Shown piece after piece: positions 1 through 6,217 of a stretch of DNA of 9,194 nt. A program made the translations under genes and the position numbers. The notes beneath the pieces were generated by a model. It was not told where the DNA came from and made no database searches. It was given only the letters and a program-made list of their open reading frames with translations. Source of the DNA: Candidatus Bathyarchaeota archaeon (GTDB lineage: Archaea; Thermoproteota; Bathyarchaeia; RBG-16-48-13; GCA-020355125); assembly GCA_026014905.1 (NCBI GenBank), contig JAOZHK010000277.1, positions 1 to 9,194 of the forward strand, written 5' to 3'. Within the stretch, counting starts at the first letter, position 1. Every line of letters begins with the position of its first letter.

Positions 1-965
1 AATCGGTAACTGAAATAGATGACAACGAAAAGCATAGTAGTAGGTGCCAGAAACGCCAGTGAGATACATAGAATCGAGACCGAGAGAGCCGTAAGAAGCC
101 ACCGTTTATACCCCCACTTATCCGAAAAAAACCCGCCTAACGGCGCAGCGAACACGCCGACCAGCGAGACCGATCCAAGAATCAAACTCGCCTCCGACAC
201 GGACAGCAATCGAATATCGGTAAGATAAAGCGACATGAAGCTACTTATGAATCGTAAACCCGAGGTCCTGAACGAGCTATAAACTAAAAAGATCAAAAGC
301 CCCGCTGAGATCGAAGCCAGCAAACCTTTCTTTGGGGACTCAACCTCCCGTGCAACTTCGTAGCGATCGTCTACGCGCGCGCGCGCGGTATCATTAGTCT
401 GAGATTTCATTCTCCAGATAACAAACAGGGCGGGTAACACGGGAATGATCCAGAAAAGGTAGGCTGTTCGCCATCCGAATGGAAGGAGAAAGGATAAGGA
501 CAGCGGTCCTAACGCCATGCCCAAAGGTCCTCCGGCCGTCTGCAACCCAACAGCCTTTGCGCGGTTACTCTCCGAAACCAACTTTGTGGTGTAACTTAAG
601 GAGGCGGGGTGATACATCGTGAAGGTGAGTGATAGTAGACTTATCGAGAGGACCAGTGTCCACGGGTCACTTGACCACGCCACGATCAGAGAGGATACGA
701 TCTGAATCAAAAAACTCAGTGCGATAATGCGTTTCGATGTAAACCTATCAGCCAGGTAGCCGCAAGGAATGGATGCTACCACTCGAAACAGTGTGGGAAT
801 GGACACCATGAGTCCGAGTTGTGAATACGTCAGATTAAACTCCTCTTGTAACAGGGGAAGCAAAATGGGATAGATGCTGTTCGAGACATGGATAATCGCG
901 TGGGTAGCTGACATGAGCAACACGCCGGATCCAAAAATTGATTTCGTTCGGTCAGATGTTTTCAA
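1..965 (-). CDS. MFS transporter, Fsr-like, 3' end cut by window edge
   Basis: The minus strand is open from a TTG at 965 to the left edge, giving 321 codons without a C-terminus. The product is a polytopic membrane protein of the major facilitator superfamily. It has motif A (GYLADRF, residues 69-75) after the second helix, the equivalent GGFFSDKWGYKR (277-288) in the second half, and a charged cytoplasmic linker (about 186-213) between halves. The stretch MYHPASL followed by an Arg-containing loop and GGPLGMALGP (about 117-154) resembles fosmidomycin-resistance-type (Fsr) exporters, so efflux is a reasonable guess; the substrate is unknown. TTG is chosen because an in-frame TAA lies directly before it and it overlaps the preceding gene's stop as TTGA, suggesting translational coupling. 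The alternative is an ATG at residue 18. The linker DNA contains a 14-base CG repeat encoding ARAR. It is the third and most divergent MFS in the cluster. Confidence 0.88.
   Translation of the reverse strand, partial: MKTSDRTKSIFGSGVLLMSATHAIIHVSNSIYPILLPLLQEEFNLTYSQLGLMVSIPTLFRVVASIPCGYLADRFTSKRIIALSFLIQIVSSLIVAWSSDPWTLVLSISLLSLTFTMYHPASLSYTTKLVSESNRAKAVGLQTAGGPLGMALGPLSLSFLLPFGWRTAYLFWIIPVLPALFVIWRMKSQTNDTARARVDDRYEVAREVESPKKGLLASISAGLLIFLVYSSFRTSGLRFISSFMSLYLTDIRLLSVSEASLILGSVSLVGVFAAPLGGFFSDKWGYKRWLLTALSVSILCISLAFLAPTTMLFVVIYFSYR
374..387. repeat. (CG)7 tract in an MFS linker
   Basis: Seven CG dinucleotides in a row within the cytoplasmic-linker codons of the Fsr-like transporter, encoding ARAR. 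It is the longest of six alternating CG tracts in the window. Confidence 0.85.
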
Positions 966-2275
966 TTAGTTTTCCCCAGGATCTTGGTTGTATTCTCCAA
1001 TTGTACTCGGGTATCCGGTATCGTTCTGATGATGGGGAGTGCAATGAAGATCTCCAAGAAGATTGGGAGGAGAAGCACTTCCATCATGAAGCCTTGCGCC
1101 CATAACACCCCTCCAATGACAGATGCGGGAAAACTGAGGATATTGAAGAACCCAGTGATTCCCAACCATCGTCCACGCTTCGCTTCAGGCACTAATTCAA
1201 AATTCATCGTGATAAATGGAATAAAACTCACCCCACTTAAACTCCCTCCACCACCCTGAAGGCCAAAGTACCCAAAGATCCCCACGATGGCAAGGTATTC
1301 AGGGCTTGGTGCAAAGACCAACAACAACGTCCCCAAATACACAAAGGGACGAAATAAGTAAAAGGCGCGTTTCCGACCGACCTTATCCGCTAATCGACCG
1401 ACAGGTAACTGTAATAACAACGAGACTAGGGTACCCGCTGTGCCCATGATTCCCAAGAGATACGGGTCAGCGCCTTTGACATTCACTAACCAGAGCGGTG
1501 CAAAGGGTAGTACTAGTCGCATCCCAATGTTTCGACTAATCATAACAACCATCCATCGCTTTAACCATTTTTCACCCTTGAAGACATCTTTAAAGCCTTG
1601 AAAAAATCCTGTACGCGATACCATCATTTTGGTCTCCTGTACCGCTTGGTCCTGCGTAGTATTTGTTGCAGGTTTCAGCCATAGAGAGATAGCGAACACC
1701 ACGAGAGTGCCAAGAAGCAGTTGAATGACATACAACGGGCGAATGCCATCAGCATTTACACCTCCAAAATGGGTAACGATGACTGCTGCAGTGATAGATG
1801 TAAACAGACGCGGAATCGCCCAAAGTGTCCGCGAGAGCGACATGACCATAGAGCGTTGGGTGGGTTTAGCGTAATTGATGAAGAGCACATCGACATAGGG
1901 CATCACCATTCGCATGCATGCACCAGATAGAATGATGGCCGGTATGAGCGTCCACCAATTGTACGCTAATCCATAGATGGCTGACACAATCGCCGTGATT
2001 GCTAACCCAATGAGAATAACTTTTTTGACACCATATCGATCAGCAATCCACCCACTCGGCATTGAAATAATGGCGCTAGCAACGGATCCAATACTTTCTA
2101 ATGATCCCAGTTCAATCGGATTGGCTCCCAGAGATGCCGCATAAAGTTGATTATATTGCATAGGAAGATTCCGATGCCACGTATGGATTCCAAGAAAAAG
2201 GAACAGAACATTGATGCGTCGATCCAGCTTGCCGAAGTAGGTAGAAATAGCTCCAAACATGGTATCATCAATCAA
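962..2275 (-). CDS. MFS transporter, tandem paralog 2 of 2
   Basis: This 437-residue protein has the usual length and 12-helix pattern of a major facilitator superfamily transporter in the cytoplasmic membrane. Motif A appears as GWIADRYGVKK (75-85) and again as GRLADKVGRKR (283-293). Between the halves lies a polar loop (about 200-235). It is clearly paralogous to the upstream gene: both share a GIRPL..IQ segment (here 177-185), KGADP..LG (268-275), EAKRGRW (364-370) and TIPDT (418-422) at matching places. The start drawn is TTG at 2275, which overlaps the upstream stop by 8 bases. An ATG at 2260 (codon 6, MFGAIS) is an equally good start, 7 bases after that stop; neither has a strong ribosome site. 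Substrate is not predictable; drug or small-metabolite export is the family norm. Its TGA stop overlaps the next gene's TTG. Confidence 0.92.
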   Translation of the reverse strand: MIDDTMFGAISTYFGKLDRRINVLFLFLGIHTWHRNLPMQYNQLYAASLGANPIELGSLESIGSVASAIISMPSGWIADRYGVKKVILIGLAITAIVSAIYGLAYNWWTLIPAIILSGACMRMVMPYVDVLFINYAKPTQRSMVMSLSRTLWAIPRLFTSITAAVIVTHFGGVNADGIRPLYVIQLLLGTLVVFAISLWLKPATNTTQDQAVQETKMMVSRTGFFQGFKDVFKGEKWLKRWMVVMISRNIGMRLVLPFAPLWLVNVKGADPYLLGIMGTAGTLVSLLLQLPVGRLADKVGRKRAFYLFRPFVYLGTLLLVFAPSPEYLAIVGIFGYFGLQGGGGSLSGVSFIPFITMNFELVPEAKRGRWLGITGFFNILSFPASVIGGVLWAQGFMMEVLLLPIFLEIFIALPIIRTIPDTRVQLENTTKILGKTN

Positions 2276-3602
2276 TAGCTGTCATTTCATTCTCTTCATT
2301 GAACTCTGGGCGTGTGTTCGATGTATCGTTTCGTTCATACACCATATGTAACGTATCGGGTATAGTCGGTAAAATAGCTAAAAAGGGGAGATCGGCGACA
2401 ATTGGCGCGAGCAGTAATAGTGATGGATCAATCACGTTCCACAAATACCCGGCCAAGATTGGTCCAGGTATCCCTATAAACCCCATAAAAAAGGACAAGA
2501 AGCCGCCCCATCGCCCTCTCTTCTCTTCAGCAACCAGTTCATGTTCCATCGTAATCTCCATAAGCGAGCTGACGGTATTAAGAGACCTCACAAACGCGGC
2601 TACTATCAACCATTCGGGAGTAGGCGCTAAGACTACGATAAATAAAGCCAGATAGTTGAAGGGACGAGTGAGATAAATGATCTTTTTTCTTCCATGTTTA
2701 TCTGCTAATCGGCCAAATGGAGCAAGGAAGAGTAATGCCCCAATAGTACCGATGGTACCCATGGCTCCAATAACGATCGGGTCCGCTCCTTTGAATTCCA
2801 CATAAAACAGACTATAGAACGGCAATATTGATTGACCGAAGAACGTACGAAGGCCTTTCGTGATCGTCCATTTTTGCACAGCCGGTATTCTCGCGATCTC
2901 TCGGTAATCTTGAAAAATGCTATTCTTTATCCGTATCGTTTTCTTCTTCTGCTGCAAGAACCCTACTTCTTTCAATGTGAAAGCAGTATAACTCAAGACG
3001 ATGATGCTACAGACCATTTGTATGAAGAATAAAGGTCGAATTCCTTCTACACTGATTCCTCCAGACTGTAATACTATGATCGCGGAGATCGTTGGAATTA
3101 CTAATCCAACGAGAGATGTCAGTATGCTCTTCATACTCATAGCAGTTGCGCGGTCTGAAGCCTCCCTCATTGATGTAACAAAAAAGATGTTGATGAACAT
3201 CCCCGTTAGGGTCTGTGCGATGGCGCTGATCATCATCGCGGGTATTGCGTGAACCCACGTTGTAGAGAGTACATACGCTAATGGAACAATAATGGATAAA
3301 ATCAAACCTGTGAGGATCACTTTTTTAAAACTAAATCGATCCGAGATCCAGCCAAGGGGCAGCCCAAATAGCGCTCGCGCAATCCTGCCTGAACTGTTCA
3401 GGATACCAATTTGTTGCGCATCGGCTCCTAAGGCTCTAATGAATAGAGTAATGTACGACGCTCCTCCACCACTGCCTCCAACGCTGCCACTGCCGGTCAC
3501 TAATCCATTAATCGAGGAAATTGAAAGTGAGGTCAGCAGTAGCACTCTGAAGTTATGTGTTTGTTTATCAACGAATTGTTTAATGCGCCTCAAGAAACTC
3601 AA
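2268..3602 (-). CDS. MFS transporter, tandem paralog 1 of 2
   Basis: First gene of the MFS cluster, 444 residues, with about 12 hydrophobic segments. Motif A is GWISDRFSFKK (84-94), repeated as GRLADKHGRKK (297-307) in the second half, the internal duplication typical of MFS. The central cytoplasmic loop is basic (QQKKKTIRIK, about 217-226). A Gly/Ser-rich stretch (33-49, GLVTGSGSVGGSGGGAS) in or near helix 1 is unusual and absent from the paralog. The start is TTG at 3602: the frame is open a little further upstream but holds no other start before a TAG, and the next in-frame Met is at residue 123. GGAG lies 11 bases upstream. The C-terminal tail (about 423-444) is acidic and polar. The substrate is unknown. 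The sequence is intact, in contrast to many neighbours. Confidence 0.92.
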   Translation of the reverse strand: MSFLRRIKQFVDKQTHNFRVLLLTSLSISSINGLVTGSGSVGGSGGGASYITLFIRALGADAQQIGILNSSGRIARALFGLPLGWISDRFSFKKVILTGLILSIIVPLAYVLSTTWVHAIPAMMISAIAQTLTGMFINIFFVTSMREASDRATAMSMKSILTSLVGLVIPTISAIIVLQSGGISVEGIRPLFFIQMVCSIIVLSYTAFTLKEVGFLQQKKKTIRIKNSIFQDYREIARIPAVQKWTITKGLRTFFGQSILPFYSLFYVEFKGADPIVIGAMGTIGTIGALLFLAPFGRLADKHGRKKIIYLTRPFNYLALFIVVLAPTPEWLIVAAFVRSLNTVSSLMEITMEHELVAEEKRGRWGGFLSFFMGFIGIPGPILAGYLWNVIDPSLLLLAPIVADLPFLAILPTIPDTLHMVYERNDTSNTRPEFNEENEMTAID

Positions 3603-3642
3603 TGTTTTAATTACTCCATAAGCGTTTTTCAGCTAGCGAGCC

Positions 3643-3649
3643 AAAAAAA
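3643..3649 (-). terminator. oligo-T terminator after AIM24 / aldo-keto remnant
   Basis: On the minus strand seven T residues follow the end of the aldo/keto reductase scrap and precede the first MFS gene. Archaeal transcription commonly ends at such T tracts without a hairpin, so this plausibly ends the AIM24 transcript and separates it from the MFS operon. Confidence 0.45.
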
Positions 3650-3698
3650 GTTCTCAACATGAATTAATCAATGTCATGATATAGTCGGCTTAGTATAG

Positions 3699-3925
3699 TT
3701 AGTTAGTAGCAGTTAAGAGTAGGTACACCTTCTTCAACTCATCGCGAATGTTGATCTTCTGGGAGCACTTCTCCTCACACTCACCACACTCAACGCATAA
3801 GTCAGCGCTCCATGGAAACAACTCGACTGCAACCGTTTGTATCCTTGTCTGGCCCACTCCTCAACGCTATAGACTCTACAGAAGTTCACTAGATTGAATA
3901 TCTCTGGAATACGCACGCGCGTCAT
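3699..3925 (-). pseudogene. C-terminal remnant of 4Fe-4S aldo/keto reductase, frameshifted
   Basis: Two minus-strand reading frames together spell the end of an aldo/keto reductase of the type with a C-terminal 4Fe-4S domain. One frame reads VRIPEIFNL (from about 3913) and EEWARQGYKRL. After a shift near 3815-3835 the other frame reads SADLCVECGECEEKCSQK and DELKKVY, ending at TAA 3699. The CxxCxxCxxxC motif and the preceding IPEIFNL and WA..GYKRL blocks match that family in order. The catalytic barrel (about 300 residues) and the first cysteine cluster (CxxC before CPxGV) are missing, and the usual Pro after the last Cys is Ser. The scrap begins just after the stop of the AIM24 gene, as if a deletion joined them. 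The family identification is confident; function is surely lost. A sequencing error could explain the shift but not the missing barrel. Confidence 0.72.
3915..3922. repeat. ACGCGCGT palindrome at the aldo/keto remnant
   Basis: An 8-base palindrome with a 6-base alternating CG core, at the start of the aldo/keto reductase scrap and just past the AIM24 stop. Confidence 0.6.
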
Positions 3926-3941
3926 CTGAAATTTTCGTGTT

Positions 3942-4754
3942 CTAGCGTCCGAACCTTATACCTCGAGATCGTACTTTTGGGGCAATGTATCGCCACAGCC
4001 AGTCCACGAATTCCTTCACGTTCTTCGTTTGCACGTAAACCTCGCCCGGACCGGTCACTTCGGTCACAAAGCCCTCGCCGCCTAAGATCGTGGACTTCAA
4101 GCCACCGAACATGCGAACCTCGTACTGACAGGTATCGCTCAGGGCTGCCAGGTGATAGTTATCGACAATAAGCTTCTCGCCAACGCTCAGTTCATGCTTA
4201 TCTATGGCACCGAACGTGTTGATGAAGATGTCGCCCTCGCCCATTGTCTTGAGCATAAACAAGTTCTGTCCGAAGAGGCCTTTCGTGAAGCCCTGCCATT
4301 GCGTATCTAGTTGCACATTGGCTGTCGAGGCGATGTATGCGGAGCTTTGAATGATATATCCTTTCGTGGGCGACACTTCTAGGCTAGTGATGTCGCCTAA
4401 AGGCGCCGATACAAAGCCTGCTTTCCCTGGACCACCTTTTGCGCTGTATTCGGTGATGAAGAGGGTTTCGCCGCCTAGTAAGGAGACTTTTATGGTGCCC
4501 CAGATGCCAGTCTCCTTCATGCGTGTCCGCGTCTCCACCTCGATGTTACTGCTCATATAGGTCAGGGCGCCCGCTTCGGCGATAATCCGTTCATTCTCTG
4601 GGATTTGCACTTCTAATAAGGCGTAGGATGGACCGTACTTGACTTCAAACTGTAAGGGACCTCGATCGATGATAGCGCGTGCAGCTGGAGCGCCACAGGT
4701 TGCGCAAAAATTACTATCTGCGGCAATCTCGTTGCCACAACGGGTACATTTCAT
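3942..4754 (-). CDS. AIM24 / TIGR00266 family protein with N-terminal zinc ribbon
   Basis: This 270-residue protein starts with a zinc ribbon (Cys3, Cys6, Cys17, Cys20; CTRCG and CATCG) joined by a short linker to an AIM24 domain (about residues 32-260). Recognisable AIM24/TIGR00266 features are the opening LQFEVKYGPSYALLEVQIP, EAGALTYM (61-68), the Gly-rich SLLGGETLF, and the repeated beta-strand pattern through GEGFVTEVTGPGEVYVQTKN. AIM24 is named for a yeast mitochondrial protein; the prokaryotic members form a beta-sandwich fold of unsettled function. No signal peptide or membrane helix is seen, so it is probably cytoplasmic. The ATG at 4754 has GAGGT 9 bases before it. It is transcribed away from the nitroreductase and is complete. 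Its TAG stop is immediately followed by an aldo/keto reductase scrap, with no room for a normal terminator before it. Confidence 0.93.
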   Translation of the reverse strand: MKCTRCGNEIAADSNFCATCGAPAARAIIDRGPLQFEVKYGPSYALLEVQIPENERIIAEAGALTYMSSNIEVETRTRMKETGIWGTIKVSLLGGETLFITEYSAKGGPGKAGFVSAPLGDITSLEVSPTKGYIIQSSAYIASTANVQLDTQWQGFTKGLFGQNLFMLKTMGEGDIFINTFGAIDKHELSVGEKLIVDNYHLAALSDTCQYEVRMFGGLKSTILGGEGFVTEVTGPGEVYVQTKNVKEFVDWLWRYIAPKVRSRGIRFGR

Positions 4755-4763
4755 GTCATACTG

Positions 4764-4768
4764 ACCTC
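4764..4768 (-). promoter_or_regulatory. Shine-Dalgarno site of the AIM24 gene
   Basis: GAGGT on the minus strand, 9 bases before the ATG at 4754. It is complementary to the archaeal 16S 3' end and supports this start. Confidence 0.6.
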
Positions 4769-4771
4769 ATA

Positions 4772-4780
4772 TCATATATT
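4772..4780 (-). promoter_or_regulatory. candidate TATA box for the AIM24 gene
   Basis: AATATATGA on the minus strand lies 18-26 bases before the ATG. It resembles an archaeal TATA box, but that spacing would leave almost no leader while a ribosome site is present, so the true box could lie further upstream. Confidence 0.35.
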
Positions 4781-4803
4781 CATTGCCCATAATGTACAGC
4801 TTA

Positions 4804-4830
4804 CCAGTTAAAAAATCATAGGTAAACTGG
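4804..4830. repeat. short inverted repeat in divergent promoter region
   Basis: CCAGTT (4804-4809) and AACTGG (4825-4830) are inverted copies 15 bases apart, between the divergent AIM24 and nitroreductase genes. A transcription-factor operator shared by both promoters is possible; nothing identifies the regulator. Confidence 0.35.
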
Positions 4831-4860
4831 CTCGGCTAAACACGTGCACGCGCCGAACGC

Positions 4861-4868
4861 TTTTATGT
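4861..4868 (+). promoter_or_regulatory. candidate TATA box for the nitroreductase
   Basis: TTTTATGT lies 33-40 bases before the ATG at 4901, suiting a start site about 26 bases downstream and a short leader containing GTGA. The fit to an archaeal TATA box is moderate. Confidence 0.4.
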
Positions 4869-4900
4869 CTATCCAGTCATAATCTTCTGATAGTGAAGTA

Positions 4901-5518
4901 ATGATGAATCCAGTAATTGAAGCTATACATAAATGACGGTCGATCAGAGCCTATGAGTCTAAATCTATTCCGAAAGACATCCTGAATACGATCATCGAGG
5001 CGGGCAATCAAGCACCATCAACCATGGGCATGGTGAAAGGTGTCTTACGTTTTCAGCCGTGGCGGTTTGTGGTTGTTGAAGACTCTGCGTTCAAACAAAC
5101 GCTTCTTGAGACTGCACTTCCGATCTGGAAAAAGATGACGGCAAGCATGAAGGAGATGGACCCTGAACTCTACAAGAAAGTAATGACGCTCTATGAGGCG
5201 ATGCTTGAACCGAAAGACATGATTTACCATGGTGCCCCGGTCATCCTCTTCGTGATCGGCCCAGCGAGTAATGCCGTGAGTTGCGCGCTTGCTTGCGAGA
5301 ACATCATGCTGGCCGCAACCTCTCTTGGTCTAGGCAGCTGTTATACGGGATTCGGTGCCATGGTCAAAGGCAACGCTGATATTGTCCAAGCTCTTGAGCT
5401 TGCGGATGGTGAACGCATATACGGGCCAATCCTGCTGGGCTATCCCAAGGACGCTCCTGAAAAAAGCTTTATGAATCAACATGACAGTTACGTCGAACCA
5501 ACGACTAAATGGATCTAG
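4901..5518 (+). pseudogene. nitroreductase family protein with in-frame TGA at codon 12
   Basis: Reading from ATG 4901 gives a nitroreductase of about 205 residues, the normal family length, if one TGA (4934-4936) is passed. The N-terminus reads NPVIEAIHK-stop-RSIRAYESKSIP, where the family has (R)RSIR.Y; the TGA sits at the first Arg, one C-to-T change from CGA. Downstream are EAGNQAPS, the FQPWRFVVVED strand, the central helices with ACENIMLAATSLGLGSCYTGFG, and the GYPKD.P end. These proteins are cytoplasmic FMN enzymes that reduce nitro compounds, quinones or related substrates with NAD(P)H, and the lost Arg-Arg-Ser region binds FMN phosphate. The first ATG after the stop (5024) would delete 41 residues including that site, so a shortened active enzyme is unlikely. 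A seven-residue insertion (VKGVLRF) before QPWRF is odd. A sequencing error at one base is the main alternative. Confidence 0.8.
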
Positions 5519-5631
5519 ACGTTAGCTAGCTCGCTCTTACAACTCTACACGCATGTATCAGAGTAGACAAAAAGGACGCGCACGCAACTCTAAGGGCATT
5601 CGTTATTAGACATGATATCCCAAGTCATAGT

Positions 5632-5931
5632 ATGAGTGATGTGTACACAGAGGTCAAAACACACTTTGCTAATGATCCTGATGTCGAAGTACTGAGCGGT
5701 AGAGGGGCGCAGGGAATTAAACTCGACGGTAAGTTGTTCGTTATGTTCCTGAAGGGCGACCTGCTTGTGAAACTCCCCGAGCACAGAGTGAAGGACGTCA
5801 TCGATATTGGTGATGGTATGCCTTATGATCCAGGTACTGGGAAAATCATGAAAAACCGTGTTCTGATACCAGCTCGTAACAAGGATATGTGGATTAAGTA
5901 CAGCGTGGAAGCGAAGACACATTCAGAATAA
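5632..5931 (+). CDS. TfoX/Sxy-like small protein
   Basis: A 99-residue soluble protein. The core KLDGKLFVMFLKGDLLVKLP, then RVKDVIDIG, MPYDPGTGKIMKNRVLIP and a Trp-containing terminal helix, follow the pattern of short TfoX/Sxy N-terminal-domain (TfoX_N) proteins, which share the compact fold of MmcQ/YjbR. In bacteria TfoX/Sxy affects competence gene expression, but stand-alone relatives like this one are widespread and of unknown role, so no function is claimed. The ATG at 5632 is the only reasonable start; the frame upstream has none nearby. The length matches single-domain relatives. The TAA stop is followed in the same frame by a ferredoxin-like segment, described separately. It is co-oriented with the nitroreductase 113 bases upstream. 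Confidence 0.78.
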   Translation: MSDVYTEVKTHFANDPDVEVLSGRGAQGIKLDGKLFVMFLKGDLLVKLPEHRVKDVIDIGDGMPYDPGTGKIMKNRVLIPARNKDMWIKYSVEAKTHSE

Positions 5932-5944
5932 TACGCGCGCGTAT
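5931..5944. repeat. 14-base palindrome with a CG core
   Basis: ATACGCGCGCGTAT is a perfect palindrome starting on the last base of the TfoX-like stop codon and leading into the ferredoxin remnant. Confidence 0.8.
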
Positions 5945-6060
5945 ACGATCAGTCGAAATGTTTGGGCTGTGGGCTGTGTATATCAACGTGTCCAGTTCGT
6001 GCGCGACGCGCGCGCGTAGCGATTACGAGTGTTACATCAATCTTTTTGTATGTCGGTTAA
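5932..6060 (+). pseudogene. 4Fe-4S ferredoxin motif remnant in frame after TfoX-like stop
   Basis: Directly after the TAA of the TfoX-like gene, in the same frame, 42 further codons run to TAA 6060. They encode YDQSKCLGCGLCISTCPVRA, a textbook 4Fe-4S binding motif CxxCxxCxxxCP, here preceded by YDQSK as in many ferredoxin domains. There is no ATG, GTG or TTG before the first Cys that could start it. After the motif the sequence becomes low-complexity (RARRARVAI, encoded by a CG tract) and then loses ferredoxin character. It is either a decayed ferredoxin scrap or a former C-terminal domain cut off by a stop codon. CG palindromes at 5931-5944 and 6006-6017 bracket the cysteine motif. Confidence 0.6.
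6006..6017. repeat. 12-base palindrome with a CG core
   Basis: ACGCGCGCGCGT is a perfect palindrome just after the ferredoxin cysteine motif, encoding RRARV in that frame. It pairs in position with the palindrome at 5931-5944. Confidence 0.8.
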
Positions 6061-6179
6061 CTTCAATTCCTTTTCACATGCATTAAGTATTTCATTTAAC
6101 AGTGCATTTCGTTTCTGTGCGAGTTGTTGCGTAGTAGTGGTATGAGCTTTGGAAAGCGGGTGTGTAGGCTTTGGAAGTC

Positions 6180-6187
6180 TTAAATAT
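6180..6187 (+). promoter_or_regulatory. candidate TATA box for methyltransferase
   Basis: TTAAATAT lies 31-38 bases before the ATG at 6218, the spacing expected for an archaeal promoter with a short leader. It supports starting the methyltransferase at 6218, not further upstream. Confidence 0.45.
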
Positions 6188-6208
6188 CCGCTTCTAGCAT
6201 TTCTCTTT

Positions 6209-6213
6209 GAGGT
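6209..6213 (+). promoter_or_regulatory. Shine-Dalgarno site deciding the methyltransferase start
   Basis: GAGGT, 4 bases before ATG 6218, the same GAGGTC core seen before the AIM24 gene. It favours ATG 6218 over the upstream in-frame TTG at 6149, which has no such site. Confidence 0.55.
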
Positions 6214-6217
6214 CGCT

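Noticed and set aside
2299..3621. Several plus-strand open frames opposite the MFS genes
   Set aside because: They are antisense shadows of long hydrophobic coding regions, without ribosome sites or family features.
3734..3925. A single 63-codon minus-strand frame taken as an intact gene
   Set aside because: Its second half is nonsense in that frame, while the neighbouring frame carries the Cys cluster. It is better explained as part of a frameshifted aldo/keto reductase remnant.
6149..6217. Upstream TTG start for the methyltransferase
   Set aside because: The extra 23 residues cross the TATA-like and GAGGT sites and look unlike a methyltransferase N-terminus; ATG 6218 is better supported.
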